Positions 9,707-20,700 of a stretch of 64,000 nucleotides of DNA are shown here, one piece after another. Below the pieces are notes generated by a model. The model had not been told where the DNA came from and searched no databases. It was given only the letters and a program-made list of their open reading frames with translations. The translations under genes and the position numbers were made by a program. Positions within the stretch are counted from its first letter, which is position 1, and each line of letters starts with the position of its first letter. This DNA is from Pseudoneurospora amorphoporcata (taxonomy: Eukaryota > Ascomycota > Sordariomycetes > Sordariales > Sordariaceae): NCBI GenBank assembly GCA_033297205.1, contig MU859197.1, positions 1 through 64,000 on the forward strand. The letters are read 5' to 3'.

Positions 9707-10682
9707 AACCTCCTCTCTTGTCAACCACACCAGCAAAAGATCCCTCCCAATCCAGTTCTACCAGTTTCATCAGCGCACCATGTCCTCCTCCAGAACTTCT
9801 AAACCCGCCGTCGTCGACACCTCCCTCCAAGGCTCCCCCACCGGTGCCGCCGCCTCTTTCGCCTCCTCCCATTCCTCCGAACACCCCCTCAAGCTCTATG
9901 GCGGGTGGTTCTGTCCCTTCGTGCAGCGAGTATGGATCACCATCGCCGAGAAGAACATCCCGCACCAATACATCGAAATCAACCCCTACCACAAAGCGCC
10001 CGAGTTCCTCGCTCTCAACCCACGGGGGCTGGTCCCAACCCTCGCTGTTCCCACGGTGAGCGATCCGAAAACAGGAAAGGCGAAGGAGGTGAAGCCGTTG
10101 TATGAGAGTTTAGTGCTCTGCGAGTATTTGGATGAAGCTTACTCCGACCCCGACCGATACGGCGAACGACTGCTCCCGCAAGACGACGCCTACGAAAGGG
10201 CGAGGTGTCGATTGTGGATTGACCACATCTCGTCGCGCATAGTTCCGGCTTTTTACCGATTTATCCAGCACACCCCCGACAAGCCCTACACGATCGAAGA
10301 AATCCGAACAGAGTTTCATAACTACCTCAAAGCCTTCGCTAAGGAAATGCTCTTCTCCCCTTCCTCCTCCCCAGGACCATTCTTCCTAGGCAAAAGGTTC
10401 AGTCTAGTAGACATTATGCTAGCACCCTGGGCTAAACGGTTATTCCTGATTGACCATTACAAACCCGGTGGAGTTGGCATCCCATCTGCAGGTCACCGGG
10501 GGGAGGACGAAAAAGTGTGGAAGAGATGGGAAGAGTGGTACAAGGCCGTCGTCGAAAGGGAGAGTGTCAAGAATACATGGAGTGATAATGAACAGTATGT
10601 GGGTGCGTATAAGAGGTATGCGGAGGATACGACACAGAGTGAGGTGGGGAAGGCGACGAGGAGTGGGAGGAGTTTACCTTGA
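9642..10682 (+). CDS. Omega-class glutathione transferase
   Basis: A single exon encodes 346 aa from the ATG at 9642 (M-S-F-P-L-R-L). The thioredoxin-fold domain starts near residue 84 (LKLYGGWFCPFVQRVW), with the omega-class catalytic Cys91 in the C-P-F motif instead of a catalytic Tyr or Ser. The N-P-R-G-L-V-P-T-L segment supplies the cis-Pro loop and Y-E-S-L-V-L-C-E-Y-L the glutathione-binding Glu-Ser. An all-helical C-terminal half follows (FSLVDIMLAPWAKR). Omega enzymes act as thiol transferases and dehydroascorbate reductases. The first 46 residues are rich in Ser, Arg, Leu and Lys without acids, like a mitochondrial presequence; the internal ATG at 9780 (M-S-S-S-R-T-S) would give a 300-aa cytosolic form. 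Dual targeting is inferred. Confidence 0.88.
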   Translation: MSFPLRLPPLSKLPLTLTLSIRTSSLVNHTSKRSLPIQFYQFHQRTMSSSRTSKPAVVDTSLQGSPTGAAASFASSHSSEHPLKLYGGWFCPFVQRVWITIAEKNIPHQYIEINPYHKAPEFLALNPRGLVPTLAVPTVSDPKTGKAKEVKPLYESLVLCEYLDEAYSDPDRYGERLLPQDDAYERARCRLWIDHISSRIVPAFYRFIQHTPDKPYTIEEIRTEFHNYLKAFAKEMLFSPSSSPGPFFLGKRFSLVDIMLAPWAKRLFLIDHYKPGGVGIPSAGHRGEDEKVWKRWEEWYKAVVERESVKNTWSDNEQYVGAYKRYAEDTTQSEVGKATRSGRSLP

Positions 10683-10751
10683 CCGCGAGGCTCCGACGTA
10701 TAGCCACTGAGGGTTATAAGAGGTTGATGGGAGCGGGTTTGTCAACAAGAA

Positions 10752-10823
10752 GCCCGCATGGCTCAGTGGTAGAGCGCATCACTAGTAATGATGAGGTCGT
10801 CAGTTCGATTCTGGCTGTGGGCA
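10752..10823 (+). tRNA. tRNA-Thr (anticodon AGU)
   Basis: A 72-nt cloverleaf folds fully: acceptor stem GCCCGCA with TGTGGGC (one G-T pair), D stem GCTC/GAGC, anticodon stem CATCA/TGATG with loop CTAGTAA (anticodon AGT in DNA, reading ACU/ACC threonine codons), and T stem GTCAG/CTGGC with loop TTCGATT. Base 10823 is the discriminator A. The internal A box (TGGCTCAGTGGT) and B box (GTTCGATTC) are intact. There is no intron, and CCA is not encoded, as is usual in eukaryotes. Confidence 0.96.
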
Positions 10824-10829
10824 TTATAA

Positions 10830-10839
10830 TTTTCTTTTT
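10830..10839 (+). terminator. RNA polymerase III terminator
   Basis: A T4 run (10830-10833), then C and a T5 run (10835-10839), begin seven bases after the tRNA. Runs of four or more T are the standard Pol III stop signal. Confidence 0.85.
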
Positions 10840-12079
10840 GCATTTCTGCCCTTGTGCCGGAGGGGCATTGATATCGTAATTTGTCCTTTTTGTTTTTCTC
10901 GCGGTTTTGCGAGGTTGTCTTTGTATATAAGGGCATTGATGCGGTTTCCGCGTTTTATGAACTTACTGGTTCGCGCTGGGAGTTGTGTGTGGGGTTCTTG
11001 GTGCGGATAAAGCTTTTGAACAAGAAGCTGTACAATTGAATGCTTTCGAATTCTTTTTCGACGTGCACAAAAATCCAACCATGCGCTAATTGCAGCCCGT
11101 AATGGTTTCCGCGAGATTTTTTCACACAAAAGACAAATCAAACTGCAAGAATTTGGAAAACTCAGAATGGTTTGATGACAGAGGCGAGGTTAAACACTTT
11201 CCGAGATTTATCTATGTCAGTCGCATTCTAGGTATCAGTAAACGCTGTAGAGCTCAATATGTAACTGCCGGAGACCTCTTTTAAACCAGAAGTGCCGTTG
11301 TGAGTCTTACGGGTTCTACGGGTAGTGACAACAACAGCACGGTTTTATATCGATGCGGTAAGTCGAGCCAGAGAGTCAATGTTAGGATGAAAAGTTTCAT
11401 TTTATTTCACGGGACGAAGTGCCGTAATCAGACCACCGCCGCAAATCTAGAACTTCAACGGACTGGACTGGTTGTCGCTTCAAGACCTTACGGCGGACGG
11501 ACGTAGGCGGACGCAACATAACTCTGACACCGAATCTTTTCTCTCAATGCCGGAAAACCCCCCCCCTTTCCTTCGGCTTCCGGATTTTCGCAACTTCTGG
11601 GTACTCCTCATCCGCTCCATTCTATCCCCCTTTTTGTTGTTGTTCCACAAGTTCTTCCGGACAGGACGTTCGCAAGTCCTGAAATGGTACAGGGAGATGA
11701 TCCCGATAGAAAAAGGGGGTATAATACTCCTAGAATGCCTCCTCCTCCTCTTGACAAAATGTTCTTTTGAAACACCGCTCGAACCTAGGCAAGGCAAAGA
11801 GCGAAAGAGAAGAACGGACCCATGAGCTCAACCAACCATGTCAAAAATGCTTTTGGGAAGGAAAACACGACGCTCGAAGAGGAAGGAAAAATGGAATGCG
11901 ATGATGCATGCTTCTAGCTGTCAAAGCAAAATAGGATAGTAGGTCGAAGCGAAATATCTACGGCCGGAATGGGAATCGGGATGGGAATGGCGGCAAGTGA
12001 AAAGCCACAATGTTTATGACGATGATGGGATTAAAGCCGAATGGGCAATGAATGCCCCAGAATGGCAAGGGGATAAGGA
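10840..12079. other. Gene-free stretch
   Basis: Between the tRNA and the 3' end of the Red1-like gene I find only short open frames without motifs (for example 11472-11825 plus). Part is probably the 3' UTR of the minus-strand gene. Nothing else is supported. Confidence 0.5.
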
Positions 12080-15000
12080 TTAAAGGGTTACCCCTTCCAA
12101 CGGAAGCACCTTTGACCTATCCCCCAGGAAGCGAGCGCGGTACTCGATGATGCCGCGAGCAATCGCGTCGAAGTCTCTGACCTTCTTTGCACGGAATTCG
12201 TGAAGGAGCTTGCGAAGACCGTCGATGAATCGCGTCTTTTGCTCGCCTGCGAATTCGTCGGCTTTGCCGAGCTCCAAGAGGATGGCATCGTCTGGTTGGT
12301 AGAGAGAGGAAGGAGTCAGCGCGCTGGGGGAAGGGGGGAGAGGGAACGGGAGGGAAGGAGGTCTGATGTTAGCAGCCCTACCACAAGTTTTGAGGTGGCT
12401 TACCAGGAGCAACAATAGATTTCATGTGTTGGAATTCGCACGTCTCGTCACATTGTTCGCCAGCAATCTCTGAAGGGCAGAGAGGTATGGACGGATTTAT
12501 CCTGTTACTGTAGGTTAGAGATCTGAGGCCACCGGGAACGGTGTCCCGGTAGCTCGGGTGGAACCGATACGCATGGAAGTAGCGTAGCGGGCTTTCGTAA
12601 GGCTTGAACGAGCCTGTCTTGGCTGTGGTCGTCTTGTGAGTCTCCTGTGATCTGGTTAACTGAACAGGAACAGAAACCTCAGGAGAAACGACGTTTACAT
12701 CTCTTGCGGGCTCATCCTCTAGCTCCTGGTCAGCTTCACGAGGCTGAGCAACAAGCGAGATTTGCTCTGGTAAGGACGACTGGGAATCATTGTTGTTGTC
12801 CTCTGGAGAAGACTCCAGAGAAGTCGGGCTGGACGGAGACGAGTCGGTCTCCATGGGCGATGTTTCATCAAGCTTTGCAGGTGTGTTCTCGCGTTGAGCT
12901 TGAGATTCACCGTCATCAACTTTGTTGGCCAGCTGTGCTGTCGGGATGCCCTCAGAAACATCAGTAGGCCGATTATTGCTGTGGTTGCCCTGGTCCGACT
13001 CCAACTCTTCGCCCTCACCAATGGACATGGCGGACATTTGATCATCTTGTTCAGCGGTCTCTGCAGAAGCCGCTGCCTCCTGGCCATCGGCAGCCGGGAT
13101 CAAGATGGAAGACGACTCCGAAGACTTGTCTTCCGCACGTATGATGGTGCTGCTTCCCTTCAAAGACTCTGAAGGCTCCGAAAAGACCTGAGGATTGGAG
13201 GGGTCTAAGTCGTTTTGGGATTCGATAGTAGGATGGACAGAGACTGAAATCAACCGCAGATGGTCAGACATGAGTTCGAGCACAGTACTGAGTGATATGA
13301 CACTTTCCATGGGAATAATGCTCCAAATACAATCATCGCGGGCAGGGCTTACCGGAGGTGGTGTCCTTGTTTGAATCGCTCGACTGCGCGGGGACTTCCA
13401 TAGAGTTGGTGTCAGGTTGCTCGGGCTCCTCGGAAAACCCATTGATCTCGGCTTCTAGGCGGGCTTGCTCCTCCCGCAACTGCCTTAGCCTGTTCATCTT
13501 GGCTTCTAGTGCCGCCTTTGCAGTTGGACTCGGCTTTGGAGGTTCCGGAAGGCTTGGCGAGCTAAGAACAGGCGCTGCCGAAGCAGGCCGTACGGGGGTT
13601 GTGATAGAAGACGGACCCGTACTGCTTGTCGAAACGGACTGCCGAGTGGTAGGCAGTCTAAATCCACCATCATCCTTCAGCTCTGGGGTTTGCTCAGGAT
13701 GCGTAGGCGTTTGCGAACCCGCGGAGGATTTCTTGGCCTTCCTCTTAGCCTCAGCCTCAGCAATCTTCCTGCGCATTTCCTGAATCATCCGTTCTTTCAC
13801 GTCAAGTTCTGTCTCTCGTCTTCGGATATTCTGCGCTGTTGCAGGCGGGTTCGATGCCTGCGCACCAGGGACAGGACTTGAGAACTGACGCGGAGGCAAG
13901 GTATCTGTCAAGGGTGGGAAGTCACGCAATGGTCCACCGCGCTGGAGATTTCCGTTGACCGACTGCGTTGGCTGCGTGACATCAGTAGGAGATTCCATGT
14001 CCATATCAATGTCCATATCCTCGTCATCCGAGCCGTCAGTTACATCAATGACCAGAGAGGTCTCCTTCCGGATTTGACCGAAAGGTCTTTTAGGCAGACT
14101 GGCTGCTGCTGAGGAATACTCCACAAAATCAGCAGCCACTGGCCTTTTCCGTGGGTTCGCAGGTGGCGCAGGTTGGACATTCGGGGTTCCAGAGAATTGA
14201 AGGCCGGGAATAGTCGACACCGCCACTGGCACATTGGCCTGAGCTTGAGGTTGTGGTATGCCATTTTTCAATCCGGCTGAAGCCGCAATATTAGGAATGG
14301 GAGAGCTTATCGCCTTGTCAGCAAGACCTGTGGTTGCGGCTTGTGATTTGATGTTTGCCTGCCCCTGCTTCTGCGCTTCTCGAGACTTTTGCAGTGCTGC
14401 AATCTTTTGCTGTAACAAGAGTTCCTTGGGCCCCAGTTTGGGTTTGGGCGCGGCCGCGTCGCCAGCCGGCTTTTCTTGCACTACCGCTGGCGCTCCCTTT
14501 GCTTCGGCAAACCCGGGGTTCAGTTGTGTCATCGCGACAGGAGTAGGTGCCATTTTTGGGGCGGGCGCAGAGGGAGGTTTCAGAGCAGGGACAGCCGAAG
14601 GCTTTGTAGCCTTCTCAGCCTTTGCGGCCATTAACCGCGCAATACGATCTTTGCGACTTTCTTCTTTGCTTGGTTGCTCACTTGCAGGAGCCGTATCAGA
14701 AACAGCAGGCGCCGGTTGTTGCTGTTGTACCTTTGTGGTCTGCGGCGAGGTAGGTACGGGGCTAGACATCTTTTCTGGGCCTGCCTTTTGCGTCGAGGTA
14801 GTTGTCGTCGTAGTCTCCGATGCCGGCTTCGGTATATCGAGGTGGAGGTTGTTGTAAAGTTTTTTGACCACCTTCTCGTCAATACCCTCTTCTATGTAAT
14901 GCTGATATTTCACTCCCAGTGGTAGCAGGCGCAAGATGGCAAGCTGAGCTTCCTTTTGAACCGTTTGTAACGTTTTCGGCGCAGGCGAGCTACATGGAGT

Positions 15001-16076
15001 ATTTTTAGTTGCAGGTGTCGCTTGTTCGGCTGACGTAGAGTTGCCGAAGGAGGAGGATGAGGCAAATTGAAGACCGGGAACAAGAGACGCTCGTCCATTA
15101 GCAATACCGGTTGCTTTCGTTCGGTCGGGGACAGCTTGTGGTGCTAAGAGACCTATCAGCTTGTTGCATTTGAGGAGAAAAAAAGAGACAAACAAACGGA
15201 GGCCCTACCTTGGATGCTCCTATCGCCATTCTGCGGAGTCGGGATTCCAGATTGCAGCTCCCTTGGCGAGAGGAAGGGCGAGTAGGAGCCGGATCGTTCA
15301 CGCGCCGAAGCAGGCACACCGCTTTGGTCATCCTTTGCTGGTATTTCTCCCTCGTCCTCATCGTTTCCGTAGAAGTTCGCATCCGGAGTGTCGACCGCGC
15401 TGGTGGGCTGGCTCTCGACAGGAGCTGGGGCGGACTTTGGAGCTTTCTTTACGTTGGTGTTGACGGTTATGGGAGGAGCGGGCTCATAGAGGTCCTCGAA
15501 CTGACCCTCACTCAACTCCCCCTCTTCTATCTCGATCGGTTTCGTAACGCGAGCAGGCGGCTTGGGGGGAAGCTTTGGCGGGAGATTGGCGGGGCGGTTT
15601 CCAGGACCGTTCGATGAAGGACCAGCAGCAGCAGGTTGGCTTGGACCAGAGAATCCGCCAAAGACACGAGGCGCATGGGGCTGCGCGGGTTGCTGAGGCA
15701 TCATGGGCGGCGGCTGATGGTTCTGGAAAGAAGGCGGTGGCTGACCCCAAGGACTGGGAATAGGCGGGGCGCCAAAAGGCGTACTCGTGGCAGGTGGGCC
15801 ACCAAAACCCAGACCCGGGATTTGCATCGAGTTGTAATCAAACGCGCCTTGCAAAAGGTTGCGATTGGTATCCATGCCGAATCCAGGCTGCCCCGAAGGT
15901 TGGTACACTGGCGTGGCGTTGTATGGAGGAGGACCCGTGATGGGAGGATGGACTGAATAGTTCGGAGGAGGATGCTGATATCCGTAGGGCGGTTGAGGAG
16001 GCGGCTGGGGAGGCGGTTGGGCTTGATACTGGCCGTAGCCATTATATGGTCCCGGGTAGGGAGGATATTGAGACAT
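12080..16076 (-). CDS. zf-C3H1 (Red1/ZFC3H1-like) nuclear RNA-decay scaffold
   Basis: Four minus-strand exons (16076-15209, 15143-13353, 13243-12404, 12291-12080) join to 1236 aa. The N-terminus is Pro/Gln/Tyr-rich (M-S-Q-Y-P-P-Y-P-G-P); the middle is disordered with an E-E-G-E-L-S-E-G motif (about residue 190), a Lys/Glu coiled-coil piece (ETELDVKERMIQEMRRKIAE) and a second one at K-A-A-L-E-A-K-M-N-R-L. Near the end lies the signature zinc finger: C1142-x8-C1151-x3-C1155-x3-H1159, preceded by L-T-Y-S-N-R-I-N-P-S-I-P-L. This is the putative zinc-finger domain shared by fission yeast Red1 and human ZFC3H1, which bridge the Mtr4-type helicase to the nuclear exosome. A nuclear scaffold role is inferred from this. 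The second acceptor (15144-15145) was chosen over one nine bases earlier because it sits better from the CTGAT branch point; both keep frame. Confidence 0.85.
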
Positions 16077-17731
16077 GACGACCGAAGACGTCTAGAGGCG
16101 GGTACGTGGACTTTGTCTGGGATTGGATTGCGCTAGCAATCGAGCCGCATCTCTCAGCGTCGACACAAGACGGGATTGATGTTGGGGCGCGGGGAATGAG
16201 GGCTTCTTTTCCTCCTTTGTGGTTGTTGGCCACTGCGACTGCGACAAGCTTCCTTGTTCGCGGAAGAAAATGGGCCAGCCAACAATTAAACGGCTCCAGC
16301 TCCTTCTTCCACTTGCTGAGATTGAGAGTCGCAAGAGGCGATTGGCAAGTCGCGTCTTTTGTATGATCGGTCAAGTAGTGACTTGCGGAGACCAGATGGT
16401 CGCGAGCGCAGGGAATCCCGTTGTGCGGCGCGTAAAAGGGATGAATGAAGATAACCTATCAGTACCGTACCCTACAAGGTTAGTTCGACGACGACGACGG
16501 ACCACAATCCCGTGCGTAACTGCAGCTCTGTTTTTACTCTGTGCTGTCCCAAGCAGACAAGCAACAATCAGATAACAGGCGCAAGCTTCACGAAGATGAA
16601 GGCGCGCGGGCTATTTGGGCTGATGGAGGTCGCTTCCTGGTCTGGAAAAGTGTGGACGTGGATCCAGAAGTCCCGAGTTGGGTTGCAGCGGGGAAGCGGG
16701 ATTGAAGAGTGCAAAGTTGCATGTCGGATTCGAAGATTTGGAGGCTCGGTTGGTGCCGCTTTTCCTGCAATGAAAGACCCGCTAAACAGATATATGGTCG
16801 ATAAGAGAGCATCGGACCATTTAGGGCGACATCAGGCCCGCCAAGCAGCGAGTCTTGCGGCGCCGGAGGTGAGCCGACTTCGGTTTCATGAGGGTCAGCC
16901 ATGAGTTGGCTCGTGCTCCTTAGCTCTGATGGGACGAAAGAGCGACGGCGGGACGGGAGGAGAGCTGAGGGGTGCCCGGAGCGGGGAGGAGCACTGGAGG
17001 ACCACGAGCCCGAGAGGAGCGTGAACAGCGCTGCGCTGGTTGCGATGTGCGTCCCGTCCAATCCTGTCGCTGCCCTGGCGCCAGATCCATTATTTACTTG
17101 ACACGCCGTGCGCTCTCCCCCCCCCGGGCCGAACCTGCCAGGGCAACCACCGCCAACCACGGCCGCCAATCGCCAACCACGACGGCCATCGGCCAGCGGT
17201 GCCCCTGCTTCTGTCCCTTCCTAGTTGTTGCATCGTCGACCGCCTTCCTGGAACTTGCCTGCTTCGGCTGGCCTGACCTTGGTTGGAGATCGAGCTGTTC
17301 CTTCTCTCCAAGACCTTCTCTCCGTCAACTTTCTCAACACCGGGAGGCCAATGTCTGGGACATTGGTTTCTTGAACCGACACATACAATTCTTGTCTCTT
17401 TTGGGCGTCTTATTGCTCCAGCTATTGCCTTGTCTAATACTACACCAATATCCTTGCTGCGTCCTTTGAGTCGCGTTCAGCTACAATCTCACGGTTTACC
17501 TTAGCCAGCGCCGTCCAGCCTTCCAGTATCGCATCCCTCGCATCTTTCGGTTGTTTACATGTCTGCGCGACAGTCCACCAACACTACTTGGCAACCAACT
17601 GAAGCAGAACAGAACATCATCGTCTCCAGAATCGCTTGCCCGAGCAGCACGCTTAATGCGTAGCGTTTCCATGACTTACCTTCAGCCCTACCTAATCTTA
17701 ACCTAGTACCTCCCAGGACAGCTACTACACC
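16077..17731. promoter_or_regulatory. Divergent promoter between Red1-like and myosin genes
   Basis: The 1.65-kb gap contains the upstream regions of both genes. It holds an ACG/GAC triplet run near 16490 and a ten-C tract near 17120. The last 300 bp before 17732 look like a C/T-rich leader. Open frames here (such as 16588-17169 minus) lack motifs. No transcription-factor site can be assigned. Confidence 0.45.
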
Positions 17732-20700
17732 ATGTCGGTACGCAATAATCCCTTCGCGAGGAACAATGCCCAGCCACAGCAGGGTCCAAATGCCCCTGGC
17801 TTGGGCAGGCCAAGATCTGCCGTCTTCACGAACCCAGCGGCGCCCATGATGCCCTCAGCTGGTCCAGCTGCTGGTGCCGCTCCTCCTACACCGCCAACCC
17901 ACATTCGCAGTCTCTCCCATGCCTCGAGCCAGCCGACACTTGTTCAGCCGATACCTATACGCCCAGGGCAGAAGAGCTCTTTGCCCAGCTCGACTACGTT
18001 TGCGCCGTCCTTCATCAAGACGGAGGATATGAGAAAACATGCCGACATGGTCAAGGGAATCGAAGGCGAGGACTTTTCCGGCAAAAAGTATGTCTGGCTT
18101 AAGGATCCCCAGACAGCCTTTGTCAAGGGTTGGGTCGTCGAAGAGCTCCCAGAGAACAAACTGTTGGTTCAGTGCGACGATGGAAGCGTAAGCAGAGCCC
18201 TCTGTTATGTCCGTACCAAGGCGCAATGTTCGATCAACTAACTGAACGCGCCTGCTAGCAACGTGAGGTGGATGCCGAAACGGTCGACAAAGTCAACCCG
18301 GCCAAGTTCGACAAGGCTAACGACATGGCCGAACTGACCCATCTGAACGAAGCCTCAGTCGTCCACAACCTGCATACGAGATACCAGTCCGACCTCATAT
18401 ACACATACTCCGGCCTGTTCTTGGTCGCCGTGAACCCATATTGTCCTCTTCCCATATATACCAACGAGTACATTAACATGTACAAGGGTAGAAACAGGGA
18501 GGACAACAAGCCCCATATCTTCGCCATGGCCGACGAAGCTTTCCGCAATCTTGTTGATGAGCACGAGAACCAGAGTATCTTGGTCACCGGAGAATCAGGT
18601 GCTGGCAAGACAGAAAACACCAAAAAGGTCATCCAATACCTAGCCGCTGTGGCGCACCCAGATCCTTCGGGCAGGACTAGAAATTCTCAGCATTCGAATC
18701 TGTCGGCGCAAATCCTCAGGGCCAACCCAATTCTAGAAGCGTTTGGTAACGCCCAGACAGTGCGCAATAACAACTCCTCGAGATTCGGTAAATTCATCAG
18801 AATCGAATTCTCAAGCAATGGCTCTATCGCGGGTGCATTCATAGACTGGTATCTTCTCGAGAAATCTCGAGTGGTCCATGTCAACACCAATGAGCGTAAC
18901 TACCATATCTTCTACCAGCTGCTTAAGGGCGCAGATCGGAAGCTCAAGCAAGAGCTTCTGCTGGATAATATGGACGTGAAGGATTTCACTTATACCCGGG
19001 ATGGCCATGACACCATTACGGGTGTGTCTGATAAGGAGGAGTGGGACTCGCTCATTGAAGCCTTCCTGGTGATGGGCTTCTCTGACGAAGAGCAGGTTGC
19101 AATCCTCCGAACAGTTGCGGCCGTCCTCCACCTGGGCAACATCACCGTGGTCAAGGAGAGCCGGTCCGCTGATCAAGCTCGCCTGAACCCTGATGCCAAG
19201 ACAATTGCCGGAAGGGCTTGCAAACTTCTCGGCGTGCCTTTGGAACCTTTCCTCCAGGGTTTGCTACATCCCCGGGTCAAGGCAGGTCGAGAATGGGTCG
19301 AAAAGGTGCAAACCCCAGAGCAGGTTCGCTTGGCCATAGACGCTCTTGCAAAGGGTATCTACGAGCGAGGCTTCAGTGACCTTGTAGCGAGAATCAACCG
19401 CCAGCTCGATAGAACTAGCATGGGTCTTGACGATACCCGCTTCATCGGTGTTCTTGATATTGCTGGTTTCGAGATCTTTGAGACCAACAGCTTTGAACAG
19501 CTCTGCATCAACTACACCAACGAAAAGCTCCAGCAGTTCTTCAACCACCATATGTTCGTCCTCGAACAGGAAGAATATGCCAGGGAACAAATCGAGTGGA
19601 AGTTCATCGACTTCGGAAGAGACCTGCAGCCTACCATTGACTTGATCGAGCTGCCAAATCCGATCGGTATCTTCTCTTGTCTTGACGAGGACTGTGTAAT
19701 GCCCAAGGCCACAGACAAGACTTTCACGGAAAAGTTGAACTCCTTGTGGGATAAAAAGTCGCAAAAATATCGCCCTTCAAGACTAGGCCAAGGCTTCATC
19801 CTGACCCATTATGCTGCCGAGGTCGAATACTCAACAGAAGGGTGGCTAGAAAAGAACAAGGACCCACTCAACGACAACATCACGCGTCTTCTAGCCGCTT
19901 CCACCGACAAGTACATGGCCAACCTGTTCGCCGATTGTGCTGATCAAGATGATGAGGCTGGAGCTATGCGTAGCCGCGTGAAGAAGGGACTCTTCCGAAC
20001 TGTTGCGCAGAGGCACAAGGAGCAGTTGTCAAGTTTGATGACACAGCTGTACTCTACCCACCCGCATTTCGTGCGTTGCATCATTCCCAACCACAAAAAG
20101 AAGCCAAAGCAGTTCCAGAGCCTTCTCGTTCTGGACCAGCTCCGTTGCAATGGTGTGTTGGAGGGTATTCGTATCGCTCGAACTGGTTTCCCCAACAGGT
20201 TACCGTTTGCCGAGTTTAGACAGCGTTATGAGGTCCTTTGCCCGAATATGCCCAAGGGGTATGTCGAGGGTCAGGCAGCCGCAAGAATTATGCTCGACAG
20301 GTTCAGTCTTGACAAGTCACTGTACCGTGTCGGCTTAACCAAGGTTTTTTTCCGTGCGGGTGTGCTTGCCGAATTGGAAGAGAAGCGCGATGCCATCATC
20401 ACCGAAATCATGGCCAAGTTTCAATCTCTGGCGCGTGGCTACATTAAGAGGAGGATTGCCTACAAACGCCTTTATAGGGCAGAGGCAACCAGGGTCATAC
20501 AGAGAAACTTCCAAGTCTACCTAGAACTGAGCGAGAACCCATGGTGGCAGCTCATGGTCCGCATGAAACCTCTTCTCGGCGCCACAAGAACTGCAACAGA
20601 GGTCAAAAAGAGAGATGAAATGATTCGTCAGCTTAGTGACCGGATGAAGCAGGAAGCCATGGATCGGCAGAGGCTGGAGGAGGAGCGTCGCAATGTTCAC

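Noticed and set aside
11472..11825. 117-codon plus-strand frame between the tRNA and the Red1-like gene
   Set aside because: No ATG at its opening, mixed composition and no motif.
14258..14857. 199-codon frame on the plus strand
   Set aside because: It is antisense to the disordered middle of the Red1-like gene; the Cys/Ala/Gly-rich product mirrors Ala/Pro codons on the coding strand.
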